This document shows, piece by piece, positions 7,757 through 14,078 of a DNA stretch of 27,209 bases. The notes beneath the pieces were generated by a model. It was not told where the DNA came from. It worked only from the letters and a program-made list of their open reading frames with translations, and ran no database searches. The DNA is taken from NCBI GenBank assembly GCA_005877185.1, contig VBPQ01000035.1, forward strand, positions 1 through 27,209. Reading direction: 5' to 3'. The position numbers were made by a program, and so were the translations under genes. Position 1 is the stretch's first letter; each line of letters begins with the position of its first letter. Source of the DNA: Nitrososphaerota archaeon. Lineage in GTDB: Archaea > Thermoproteota > Nitrososphaeria > Nitrososphaerales > Gagatemarchaeaceae.

Positions 7757-7782
7757 GAGCTCGCACTTTCTCTCTTAGATGC

Positions 7783-7790
7783 TATTAAGA
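7783..7790 (-). promoter_or_regulatory. TATA-like element of the DUF4287 gene
   Basis: Minus-strand TCTTAATA centred about 30 bases before GTG 7756. It overlaps the stop region of the upstream RelE-like gene. Confidence 0.4.
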
Positions 7791-8105
7791 ATTGTGAGAG
7801 GCGATCCGTTTGCTCATGTTTCTCTCTGTCCCCAATTTGACAGAGTGATTTCGATCATAGACGCTCTTCCTGTGTTCGAACCTGAGCAGGATGAGCCTGT
7901 CTCCCTGGACCGCGTAAATCAGTCTGTACGGCTCCACTCGGACTGTCCATTCGCACTTGAGTCCGTATCTCAGAGGCTTTCCGAATTCCGGGTTCTCAGC
8001 GATCTTCCTAATCTTCTCAAGCTTCTCCTTCAGAGAGGAGTCGCGGATTTTCCTGACATCACGTTCAAACTTCTGAGTGTAGACTATGCCACGGATTTCT
8101 ACCAT
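7785..8105 (-). CDS. RelE/ParE-family toxin
   Basis: Toxin of a type II toxin-antitoxin pair, 106 residues from ATG 8105. The sequence has the RelE/ParE layout: an N-terminal beta strand and helix pair (IVYTQKFERDVRKI, LKEKLEKIRKIAENPEFG) followed by the beta-sheet core GKPLRYGLKCEWTVRVEPYRLIYAV and LILLRFEHRKSVYD. RelE members cleave mRNA on the ribosome and ParE members poison gyrase; the basic residues in the core fit the RelE side but do not prove it. A longer frame reaches 8174 but overlaps the antitoxin. With ATG 8105 the overlap is only 7 bases (8099-8105), typical of translationally coupled antitoxin-toxin pairs. Confidence 0.85.
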   Translation of the reverse strand: MVEIRGIVYTQKFERDVRKIRDSSLKEKLEKIRKIAENPEFGKPLRYGLKCEWTVRVEPYRLIYAVQGDRLILLRFEHRKSVYDRNHSVKLGTERNMSKRIASHNS

Positions 8106-8380
8106 TCTTTCAGCTCTTTGAAGAACGCCTCTTTGGAAAGGACGCCGTACCTGCCCTCTTCGATGTCCTTCCAAGCCTCTTCAACGAGCCTCAGGCTCTT
8201 CAGGTCCTCGGCCGACAGGCTGGATTCGACCTTCTTCAGAACGATCAAGTCCTTCTCGGCAGCGACGGCAAGCACGCTTCCTTCTCTAATCCCGAGCTTT
8301 TTCCTGATCTTGGTCGGTATGACTATCTGCCCTTTCGAACTTGCCTTGGTGAATTCTATCCCCTGGACCCGTTTTGCCAT
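8099..8380 (-). CDS. AbrB-type antitoxin of the RelE-like toxin
   Basis: Protein of 93 residues. The N-terminal AbrB DNA-binding domain (about 8-50) has SSKGQIVIPTKIRKKLGI and GSVLAVAAEKDLIVLKK. The C-terminal tail (about 52-93), rich in Glu and Lys, should wrap and neutralise the toxin encoded immediately downstream. The stop overlaps the toxin start by 7 bases, so the two are one operon. ATG 8380 lies about 26 bases after a TATA box, giving a leaderless mRNA. An inverted repeat between TATA and start is the likely operator for autorepression. Confidence 0.88.
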   Translation of the reverse strand: MAKRVQGIEFTKASSKGQIVIPTKIRKKLGIREGSVLAVAAEKDLIVLKKVESSLSAEDLKSLRLVEEAWKDIEEGRYGVLSKEAFFKELKEW

Positions 8381-8384
8381 GTAA

Positions 8385-8399
8385 GTAAGACATTCTTAC
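8385..8399. promoter_or_regulatory. Inverted repeat, likely operator of the toxin-antitoxin operon
   Basis: GTAAGA-CAT-TCTTAC, perfect 6-base arms with a 3-base spacer. It lies between the TATA box (8401-8410) and the ATG at 8380, the same layout as the other AbrB gene's palindrome. Confidence 0.6.
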
Positions 8400-8400
8400 C

Positions 8401-8410
8401 TGTATTTAAG
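8401..8410 (-). promoter_or_regulatory. TATA box of the toxin-antitoxin operon
   Basis: Minus-strand CTTAAATACA centred about 26 bases before ATG 8380. Confidence 0.6.
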
Positions 8411-8877
8411 TCCATCATAACCGGCTTGACCCTCTGCAGACCCCATATCGCGTCTCTTTGCGCTGAAGATCCAAACTCATGTCGGTTGACCGCTCCTCTG
8501 AATTGGGAAGTCGGGAGTCAAAGAAAATAGCATCTGTCTCCAGAAGCAAGACAGCAACAGCCGGGACTGCGCATGTTGAGAATTTTGAACAGAGGTCATA
8601 AGCACCCCGGATGAATCTCGATTGCAGCCGCAGGATTTCTCATGAGACTCAATGATAAACGATGCCCGATGACGGCAACGATCATGAAGGCAGCAAGCGT
8701 CGAACGGAAGCTCCACGTGAACGGGGTCGAAACCTCCATCTGAGTGGCGAGGCGGGAGGAAACCCGCTCTGCAGGTATTGAATAGCGAGGCGGATAATAT
8801 AGTAGAATCTTTGGCATTATCCATACTCCCGGAGCAGAGAGCTAGCAACAACGGCAAGAATCGTAATCTAACTCGAA
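8411..8877. other. Intergenic region of about 470 bases
   Basis: No convincing gene. Weak open frames exist on the minus strand. One of 73 codons (8596-8817) has a single hydrophobic stretch and a possible GGGAG ribosome site, but its composition and overlap with another frame make it doubtful. Noticeable structure: a short hairpin GCGGG/CCCGC (8752-8767) and a spaced inverted repeat GGATAAT / ATTATCC (8792-8798 and 8816-8822) upstream of the winged-helix gene. Confidence 0.5.
8792..8822. repeat. Spaced inverted repeat upstream of the winged-helix gene
   Basis: GGATAAT at 8792-8798 and its exact reverse complement ATTATCC at 8816-8822, separated by 17 AT-rich bases. A possible regulator binding site about 56 bases before TTG 8878; function unproven. 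Confidence 0.35.
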
Positions 8878-9216
8878 TTGCTATTACCTCTCGAGGTGTG
8901 TAGAGAGGTGCAAAGCATCCCGGTTCGTCAGGGGAGAACGAGGCGAAGCTACTACGAAATCGCCGCTCTGATTGTTAGTGCAGCCTCACCCGAGAGAAAG
9001 ACGAGACTGATGTACGCTTCTCGTCTTAACCTGGACGTGCTCAACAAGTATCTGAAATCGCTGATAGACAACGGTCTTCTTACGGACGACAAGGCGAGTA
9101 GGACCTTCAAGGCGACTCCGAAGGGACTGCAGTACCTGAAAGCCTTCCAGGACTACGTGGCTGCGAGGCAGCTCTTCCGGGAGAAGGAGAAAGTCATGAG
9201 GTCCTTCCTCAACTGA
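8878..9216 (+). CDS. Winged-helix DNA-binding protein (HTH_45-like)
   Basis: Small archaeal winged-helix regulator, up to 112 residues. The core is RRSYYEIAALIVSAA, then RLNLDVLNKYLKSLIDNGLL as helix-turn-recognition helix, then the wing FKATPKGLQYLKAF, and a C-terminal helix with REKEKVMRSF. This is the layout of the HTH_45 family common in archaea, usually transcription regulators that dimerise through the last helix. The start is uncertain: TTG 8878, GTG 8896 and GTG 8908 are all in frame. A weak AT-rich element near 8866 would favour 8896, and homologues usually begin shortly before the RRSYYEI segment. It stands alone between two promoters. Confidence 0.85.
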   Translation: MLLPLEVCREVQSIPVRQGRTRRSYYEIAALIVSAASPERKTRLMYASRLNLDVLNKYLKSLIDNGLLTDDKASRTFKATPKGLQYLKAFQDYVAARQLFREKEKVMRSFLN

Positions 9217-9285
9217 ACGCACAAAGATTCCAAAAACCTCTGACGTCCGCGCCAAGGGTGTTGTCCGTCCCCTCGCAGCAACCCT

Positions 9286-9297
9286 TTTTCGTTTAGA
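9286..9297 (+). promoter_or_regulatory. Possible TATA element of the reductase gene; preceding T-run
   Basis: TTTTCGTTTAGA about 31 bases before ATG 9324. The run of T just before it (9284-9289) could also serve as terminator of the winged-helix gene. Confidence 0.3.
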
Positions 9298-9323
9298 CAA
9301 GCGGGCTGAATCCCAATATTTCG

Positions 9324-10580
9324 ATGACGGACCACACCAAATACCTCATCATAGGCGGCGGGCTCGCCGGAGGCTACGCTGTCCAGGGCATCCGCAAGCT
9401 GGACACCAGCGGCCGCCTCGTTCTCGTTACAGAGGAGAATGAGCTCCCCTACGACCGAGTACCGCTGTCCAAGACCTACCTCGCGGGCCGCCTCTCCAGG
9501 GAGTCGGTCTTCCTGAAGAAACCCGACTTCTACTCTGAACAGCGGGTAGAAATCTTAGCCGGCCGCTCGGCTTCAAAACTCGACATCTCCGCGCGTTCCC
9601 TGGTCATATCGAGTCCTGACGGCAGCAGCAGCGAAATCACCTTTGAGCGCCTTCTCCTTGCGACGGGGGGCCGCCCGAAGCGCCTGAGGATTCCGGGGGG
9701 CGACCTTTCAGGGGTTCACTACCTGAGGACGATACAGGACAGCGAGTCGATCAAGTTCGCCATGGAAAGCTCATACAAGGCGGTCGTTGTCGGCGGGGGC
9801 TTCATAGGCTGCGAAGTCGCGGCCGCGCTCGCCTCCAAGGGATTGCAGACGACGCTTCTTGAACTGGGACAGTACGTGCTGAACCTGGCCATTGACGAGG
9901 AGACGGGGAGGTGGATCACCGAGTTCCTGACGAGGAACGGCGTGAAAGTTCTGACGGGCACCTCGGCAAGCAAGATTCTCGGGAACGGCGGGGCCCTGAC
10001 AGGCGTCCAGACCAGTGCGAACGAAATCATCGAAGCAGACCTGGTGGTAGTCGGTGTGGGAATCCAGCCGAATGTCGAACTGGCCTCCGAGGCCGGGTTG
10101 CGGACCGATGACGGAATCGTTGTCAACGAGTACCTCGAAACGGAGGTCGAGGGAGTCTTCGCGGCCGGCGATGCCGCCCGCTTCTACAGCCCCATCTTCG
10201 AGAAGCATCTTCGTGTCGAACACTACGACGTGGCAGTCAAGCACGGGAGGCTGGCCGGCGGAAATATGGCGGGGCAGAGGCAGGCATTCTCGGAGCTACC
10301 TCACTTCTTTTCGAACCTCTTCAACATCCGGATAAACGTCTACGGCGACATGACGGAGCGGGCGCGGAAATTAAGGAGGGGCGTCCCCGACTTTGCGAAG
10401 GGCGGAGGGTTCGCGCAATTCTACATGAGGGGGGACAAAAGGATAGGCGCCTTCCTCGAGATAGGCCGCCCGCTCGATGAGGTTCAGACGTGCAGGCGGC
10501 TCGTTTCTTCAAGACGCGTGATCGAGGACCCCTCCAGACTCTCGGACGAATCGTACGACCTGAATCAGCTGCTAACGTGA
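9324..10580 (+). CDS. FAD-dependent ferredoxin/rubredoxin reductase-type oxidoreductase
   Basis: Pyridine-nucleotide-disulfide oxidoreductase of 418 residues, of the type that passes electrons from NAD(P)H to a small Fe-S protein. FAD-binding GGGLAGG at 11-17, second Rossmann motif VVVGGGFIGCEVAAALA around 154-170 for NAD(P)H, and the FAD-closing GVFAAGDAA at 277-285. The C-terminal part (about 310-400; HFFSNLFNIRINVYGD) is the reductase C-terminal domain seen in ferredoxin reductases of Rieske oxygenases and in AIF-like proteins. No redox-active CxxC follows the first motif, so it is not a thioredoxin or lipoamide type. A Rieske ferredoxin is encoded about 3 kb downstream and is the obvious candidate partner; that link is inferred. 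Confidence 0.92.
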   Translation: MTDHTKYLIIGGGLAGGYAVQGIRKLDTSGRLVLVTEENELPYDRVPLSKTYLAGRLSRESVFLKKPDFYSEQRVEILAGRSASKLDISARSLVISSPDGSSSEITFERLLLATGGRPKRLRIPGGDLSGVHYLRTIQDSESIKFAMESSYKAVVVGGGFIGCEVAAALASKGLQTTLLELGQYVLNLAIDEETGRWITEFLTRNGVKVLTGTSASKILGNGGALTGVQTSANEIIEADLVVVGVGIQPNVELASEAGLRTDDGIVVNEYLETEVEGVFAAGDAARFYSPIFEKHLRVEHYDVAVKHGRLAGGNMAGQRQAFSELPHFFSNLFNIRINVYGDMTERARKLRRGVPDFAKGGGFAQFYMRGDKRIGAFLEIGRPLDEVQTCRRLVSSRRVIEDPSRLSDESYDLNQLLT

Positions 10581-10603
10581 CCTCGGACCCTACAGGTTCT
10601 GGG

Positions 10604-11026
10604 TCAGGAGGCTTTCGTCGAGGCCCTCTTCGAGAGCACGGCCTTGCTTCTGGGGTCGATCAACCGAAGCTCATGCAGAGTCTTGATCAGCGCCTCTCCG
10701 CCGTAGATCAGCGTCGGGGCCCCCGAGTAGAGCGCGGCCGTCTCCAAAGCCTCGAGGACCTCGATGGGGGCCGCCCCTTTCTCTATCGCCCTCTTCATGT
10801 GCAGCCTGGCCCCTTCGTAGGCACCTCTCGAGCAGAGGATGGAGATGACGAGGAGCTCCTTCGTCTTGGTCGAAAGGAGCCTGTCTTTCGCCATCACGAA
10901 TCGAAAGAGGTCGTCGTACACTTCGAGGTATTTCGGGTCGTTGGTCGCCAGCAGCTCGTGGGTTTCATGGAGGAAGCCTCGCTCCTTCCTCAGCCTTTCC
11001 AGGATACCGCGGGTGTCTTTGCCCAT
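10604..11026 (-). CDS. Carboxymuconolactone decarboxylase/AhpD-like family protein
   Basis: All-helical CMD-family protein of 140 residues. The core KTKELLVISILCSRGAYEGARLHMKRAIEKGAAPIEVLEAL (residues 55-94, written in pieces: TKELLVISILC, then ARLHMKRAIEKGA) carries the conserved H76 and a single cysteine, C65. AhpD peroxidase-type members have a CxxC pair; this one does not, so disulfide-based peroxidase activity is unlikely and a decarboxylase-like or unknown role is more probable. ATG 11026 lies 9 bases after the stop of the ornithine cyclodeaminase-like gene, with an AGGA upstream, so the two form an operon. Confidence 0.88.
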   Translation of the reverse strand: MGKDTRGILERLRKERGFLHETHELLATNDPKYLEVYDDLFRFVMAKDRLLSTKTKELLVISILCSRGAYEGARLHMKRAIEKGAAPIEVLEALETAALYSGAPTLIYGGEALIKTLHELRLIDPRSKAVLSKRASTKAS

Positions 11027-11035
11027 GAAGATGTC

Positions 11036-12058
11036 CTACTTGGGGGCCCGCATCGGGGGCCCGACAACTCCTACCTCCTTGCCCATCCCCTTCTTCACCG
11101 CCTGCTCGTATATCCGCACCGCCGAGGCGACGTCCTGCCAGCCCGAGCCCTGCGACTTGAAGAGGGTGACCTGACGAGGAGACGTCCTTCCTTTCTTCTT
11201 CCCCACGACCACCTCCGATAGCTCCACTAGGTCCTCCTTCCTGACCACCCCCGCCTGAATGGCGTCGATGAGTTCCTGCGCCCCCTGCAGGCACTCCTCC
11301 ATCGCGTCGACCACGACGAGGGAGCTCCTGCTGAACGTCTTCTGGTCTATCTCAGCCCTCCCCCTTCCGACCGCCCCAATCGCGTTGATGTGGGAACCCT
11401 CCTCGAACCAATCCCCGGAGATGATCGGGTCCGGAGTCATATGCGAAGTCGCGGAGCCCACTACGTCGCATCCCTTTACGGCTTCGGCCGGCGTCCTCAC
11501 CGGGACGACCTTCACCCCGAGCTTCGAGGCGACCTCGGTCGCGAACCTGTTTCTGTTCGCTTCCTCCCTGCTGTAGACCCTGACCTCTTCGAGCTTCCTC
11601 ACGTAGGCGACCGCCTCGACGAGTGATTTGGCCTGCGCTCCGGAACCCAGGACTCCGAGAGTCCTAGCGTCCTTCCGGGCAAGATACTGCGTCGCTACTC
11701 CGCTGTGAGCGCCCGTCCTGTTTACCGTCAGGGTATCGGCGTCGATGATGCTGAGCATCTCGCCGGTGACCATGCTGTACAGGAAGACCACGTACCTCAC
11801 GCCGTACGGCTTGGTCCCCCCGTACGCCTTGAACCCGAAGTAGCCTTTTTGCGGCATCGCCCCCGCCTGCAGGCGGAGCCACCCTCCTGGGTAGTCCATC
11901 ACCAGTCTTGGCGGCTGCATCACGCTGTCCCTCCCCGCGATGGCGAAGCATTCGTGCATCGCGTCGTACGCTTCTTTCATCGAGAACAGCTGTCTTACTT
12001 CCTCGTCGGGGATGAAAAGCGTCACAACTGCGCGATGATTCGGAAGTTCTAAAAACAT
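11036..12058 (-). CDS. Ornithine cyclodeaminase/mu-crystallin family dehydrogenase
   Basis: NAD(P)-dependent enzyme of up to 340 residues. Family members include ornithine cyclodeaminase, archaeal alanine dehydrogenase and ketimine reductases. The N-terminal substrate domain has LRLQAGAMP, GFKAYGG with the likely catalytic K77, and DADTLTVNRTGAHSGVAT. The Rossmann motif GVLGSGAQAKSLVEAV starts near 135, followed by EEVRVYSR, the VGSATS segment and GSHINAIGA. Which reaction it performs cannot be told from sequence alone. ATG 12058 is close (about 20 bases) to the only TATA-like sequence, so translation may instead begin at GTG 12025 (VTLFIPDEEV), which also matches where homologues start. It leads an operon with the CMD-like gene and diverges from an EamA permease. 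Confidence 0.9.
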   Translation of the reverse strand: MFLELPNHRAVVTLFIPDEEVRQLFSMKEAYDAMHECFAIAGRDSVMQPPRLVMDYPGGWLRLQAGAMPQKGYFGFKAYGGTKPYGVRYVVFLYSMVTGEMLSIIDADTLTVNRTGAHSGVATQYLARKDARTLGVLGSGAQAKSLVEAVAYVRKLEEVRVYSREEANRNRFATEVASKLGVKVVPVRTPAEAVKGCDVVGSATSHMTPDPIISGDWFEEGSHINAIGAVGRGRAEIDQKTFSRSSLVVVDAMEECLQGAQELIDAIQAGVVRKEDLVELSEVVVGKKKGRTSPRQVTLFKSQGSGWQDVASAVRIYEQAVKKGMGKEVGVVGPPMRAPK

Positions 12059-12072
12059 TGCGCGCGAAATAC

Positions 12073-12084
12073 ATCTATATCATC
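12073..12084. promoter_or_regulatory. Shared divergent TATA region between dehydrogenase and EamA permease
   Basis: ATCTATATCATC contains a near-symmetric GATATAGAT on the minus strand and CTATATC on the plus strand. It is about 28 bases before TTG 12106 (plus gene, leaderless) and about 20 bases before ATG 12058 (minus gene). It is the only AT-rich element in the 47-base divergent gap. Confidence 0.5.
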
Positions 12085-12105
12085 AGCCCGACGCTCGCCT
12101 AGGAC

Positions 12106-12993
12106 TTGAGCTATGTCCCGGGCCTTCTTGGCCTGGCTTTCGCGTTATGCATCGGCAGCACAGATTTCATTTCGCGGCGCCCCTCCGCAAAGATTGGTTA
12201 CTACAACACGTGGGTGTATGCTTCCCTCCTCAGTTCGGTGGAGATGCTGGCTGTCTTCCCCTTCTTCATGGGAAGGCTGGACTCCTTTCTGCCTAACCTC
12301 ATCCCTCTTATCGCAATCTCCGCCCTGCAGTTCGCGGCCGGCAATCTCGTCTACCGTTCGTACCTGTACGGGGCATACTCGATTGTGGCCCCTATACTCT
12401 ACGCATACCCAGCGGTGACGGTCATACTCTCCGTCGTGTTTCTGAAAGAACAGCTCACGGGAGCGCAGCTGCTGGCTCTTGCAGCGGTCCTGGTAGGCGT
12501 CGCCACACTCTCGACCAAGACGTCTTCGGTACGCTCGAACCTTGCAGGGAAAGGTAAGAGGTCGCTCCTTCCGGGGGTCAGTACCGCCGCAACGGCCACG
12601 ACCTTCTTCGGGGTAAGCTTCTTCGGGCTCGGGGCCATCGTCCCTTCCACGGGCTTCTTCCTCCCCGCGGTATTCTCCAGTGTCTTCTCTTTCTTCGCAG
12701 GCCTCGCTCTGGCTCCTGCATTCCGGATTAACGTGAGGCCTTCGAGAGAAAAGTTCACCATGCCGATAGCTCTGATGAGCCTCCTCCGCTCACTCGGGAT
12801 CCTTTCATTCAATCTCGGAATCCAGAGCGCGGGGAGTTCGCTTTCCATCGTCACCGCGATTTCGAGTCTCGGGGCTGCGTTCGTCGTAGCCTACGCCATC
12901 GCGACGGTCCACGAGAGACCCGAGCCAATCCAAGCGGTTGGGATCGTCCTGTCGCTGCTGGGCGTCGCCTCTCTGTTGTATCTGACCTACTGA
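12106..12993 (+). CDS. EamA/DMT-family permease
   Basis: Ten-helix drug/metabolite transporter of 295 residues, built from two EamA repeats (about 5-135 and 155-293). Typical features are the helix-pair PILYAYPAVTVILSVVFLKEQL ending the first repeat (AYPAVTVILSVVFLKEQ) and AISSLGAAFVVAYAIATVHE in the second. Such proteins export or import amino acids and other small metabolites; substrate unknown. The TTG start at 12106 fits a leaderless transcript from the TATA region at 12073-12084. The divergent pairing with an amino-acid-type dehydrogenase suggests, weakly, a related substrate. Confidence 0.88.
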   Translation: MSYVPGLLGLAFALCIGSTDFISRRPSAKIGYYNTWVYASLLSSVEMLAVFPFFMGRLDSFLPNLIPLIAISALQFAAGNLVYRSYLYGAYSIVAPILYAYPAVTVILSVVFLKEQLTGAQLLALAAVLVGVATLSTKTSSVRSNLAGKGKRSLLPGVSTAATATTFFGVSFFGLGAIVPSTGFFLPAVFSSVFSFFAGLALAPAFRINVRPSREKFTMPIALMSLLRSLGILSFNLGIQSAGSSLSIVTAISSLGAAFVVAYAIATVHERPEPIQAVGIVLSLLGVASLLYLTY

Positions 12994-13054
12994 AAGCCAC
13001 GATTGCCGGGAGGGTTTCTACATCAGGTCTAAGGTGGGCGCGGCCAATTCGAGG

Positions 13055-13063
13055 ATTAAATAC
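13055..13063 (+). promoter_or_regulatory. TATA box of the VOC-family gene
   Basis: ATTAAATAC centred about 28 bases before TTG 13087; leaderless transcript predicted. Confidence 0.6.
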
Positions 13064-13086
13064 GATGCCAGGCTACTGGTCGGGCG

Positions 13087-13449
13087 TTGGCCGGCAAAGT
13101 CAAGGAATCCGTGTACGTCACTTCCGACCTCAAGAAGACGACAGATTTCTATTCCGCCCTGCTCGGAGCGAGCCCCACCAAGCAGGCCGAATCGTTTACC
13201 GAGTTCATAGTCAACGGGTTCAAATTCCACTTCAACTCGAAGAGCGCACCTCGCCCCAAGGACGCGGGAGAAGCGGCGGACCACTTAGTGATCTTCGTCC
13301 CCGACCTGGACAAGGTCTACGGTGAACTCAGCAAGAAGGGGATTAAGTTCGAGGTGAAGCCGACGAGGTTCGTCTGGGGGTATTCCGCCTACCTGAGGGA
13401 CAGGGACGGAAGGCAGATAGAACTGAAGACGGACGACAGCGACTGGTAA
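13087..13449 (+). CDS. VOC/glyoxalase-fold protein
   Basis: Vicinal-oxygen-chelate fold protein of 120 residues, with the two beta-alpha-beta-beta-beta halves: ESVYVTSDLKKTTDFYSALLG, then ADHLVIFVPDLDKVYGELSKKG, and the closing SAYLRDRDGRQIELK. The closing Glu (RQIEL) is a usual metal ligand; the first ligand position near the N-terminus is not a His (SVYV), so metal binding is uncertain. Family roles include glyoxalase, extradiol dioxygenase and antibiotic resistance; none can be assigned. The TTG start is fixed by the TATA box 28 bases upstream. It appears monocistronic. Confidence 0.88.
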   Translation: MAGKVKESVYVTSDLKKTTDFYSALLGASPTKQAESFTEFIVNGFKFHFNSKSAPRPKDAGEAADHLVIFVPDLDKVYGELSKKGIKFEVKPTRFVWGYSAYLRDRDGRQIELKTDDSDW

Positions 13450-13588
13450 CGTTTGATATGGACTCCACCACAACGGCCTATTTATTGCTCGCCTTGTGAT
13501 TGCATTCATCGTCGCAGAGGAGATTTTCCGAAAGGTTCGGAAAAAAGCAGATACGGTCAGGAAGGACAGAGGACGAGCCATCACCCCA

Positions 13589-13625
13589 CGGTTAACAGGG
13601 AATCGAATCCCCCTTCAAGTTAACG
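13589..13625. repeat. Nested inverted repeat upstream of the Rieske gene
   Basis: Two GTTAAC hexamers (13591-13596 and 13619-13624), each self-complementary, flank an inner GGGA / TCCC hairpin (about 13598-13611). It lies about 25 bases before the Rieske TATA box, so it could be an operator or activator site; function inferred only from position. Confidence 0.4.
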
Positions 13626-13647
13626 GAACCGCCCCACTTCGTAAATG

Positions 13648-13655
13648 TTTATAGT
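13648..13655 (+). promoter_or_regulatory. TATA box of the Rieske ferredoxin gene
   Basis: TTTATAGT centred about 27 bases before GTG 13678. It lies inside the longer frame that starts at ATG 13645, arguing that GTG 13678 is the real start. Confidence 0.55.
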
Positions 13656-13677
13656 CGAAAACCGAGGTTCGCCGATT

Positions 13678-14043
13678 GTGGATGCGTACGAGAAAACCAT
13701 CAGGGCCTCCGAAATCGCTCCAGGCACGATGAAGACGGTGAAGCTCATCAACGGCGAGAAAGTCTTGCTGGTGAACACCGAAGGGAAGTTCCATGGGATG
13801 GGCGCGATCTGCGGGCACTTCGAATGGGACCTCTCCGACGGTAGAGTTCAGGGGAAGAAGGTCGTCTGTGCCGGGCACGGCGCGATATGGGACCTTGAAA
13901 CCGGAAAGGCCCAATTCGACGAGCCGACGACTGACGAGCCCCTATACGACATCGCGGAGGAGGACGGGTTCCTATGGGTCAGGAAGAGGGCCGCAGAGGC
14001 GGTCGCGAGCCAGAAGGCCGACACCAGGCCGCAAGCCGTCTGA
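13678..14043 (+). CDS. Rieske [2Fe-2S] ferredoxin
   Basis: Small Rieske-type ferredoxin, about 121 residues from GTG 13678. The cluster ligands are complete: C45-G-H47 and C64-A-G-H67, separated by 16 residues, in ICGHFEWDL and VVCAGHGAIWDLETG. It has no transmembrane segment, so it should be a soluble electron carrier, as in Rieske oxygenase or nitrite-reductase-small-subunit-like systems, rather than a cytochrome bc1 subunit. The start was chosen because a TATA box overlaps the first codons of the longer frame (ATG 13645), and the family normally begins just before the KTIRASEI strand. The acidic and Ala/Lys tail (KRAAEAVASQKADTRPQAV) is probably disordered. The next gene, a broken cyclase, follows after 35 bases and may be cotranscribed. 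Confidence 0.93.
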   Translation: MDAYEKTIRASEIAPGTMKTVKLINGEKVLLVNTEGKFHGMGAICGHFEWDLSDGRVQGKKVVCAGHGAIWDLETGKAQFDEPTTDEPLYDIAEEDGFLWVRKRAAEAVASQKADTRPQAV

Positions 14044-14078
14044 CCATCCGCAATCCTTGATCAGTCAGTCAGTTAGTT

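Noticed and set aside
8477..8857. Minus-strand frame of 126 codons in the 8.4-8.9 kb gap, and an overlapping 73-codon frame
   Set aside because: The frames overlap each other, show no family resemblance and have codon composition unlike the neighbours. The 73-codon frame has a possible hydrophobic helix but is too weak to call.
10490..11221. Plus-strand frame of 243 codons opposite the CMD-like gene
   Set aside because: No domain pattern and spans the junction of two real minus-strand genes.
13590..13615. tRNA T-arm-like sequence with ATTCGAT in a GC-flanked hairpin
   Set aside because: The stem does not form five proper pairs around a seven-base loop, and no acceptor, D or anticodon arm is found next to it.
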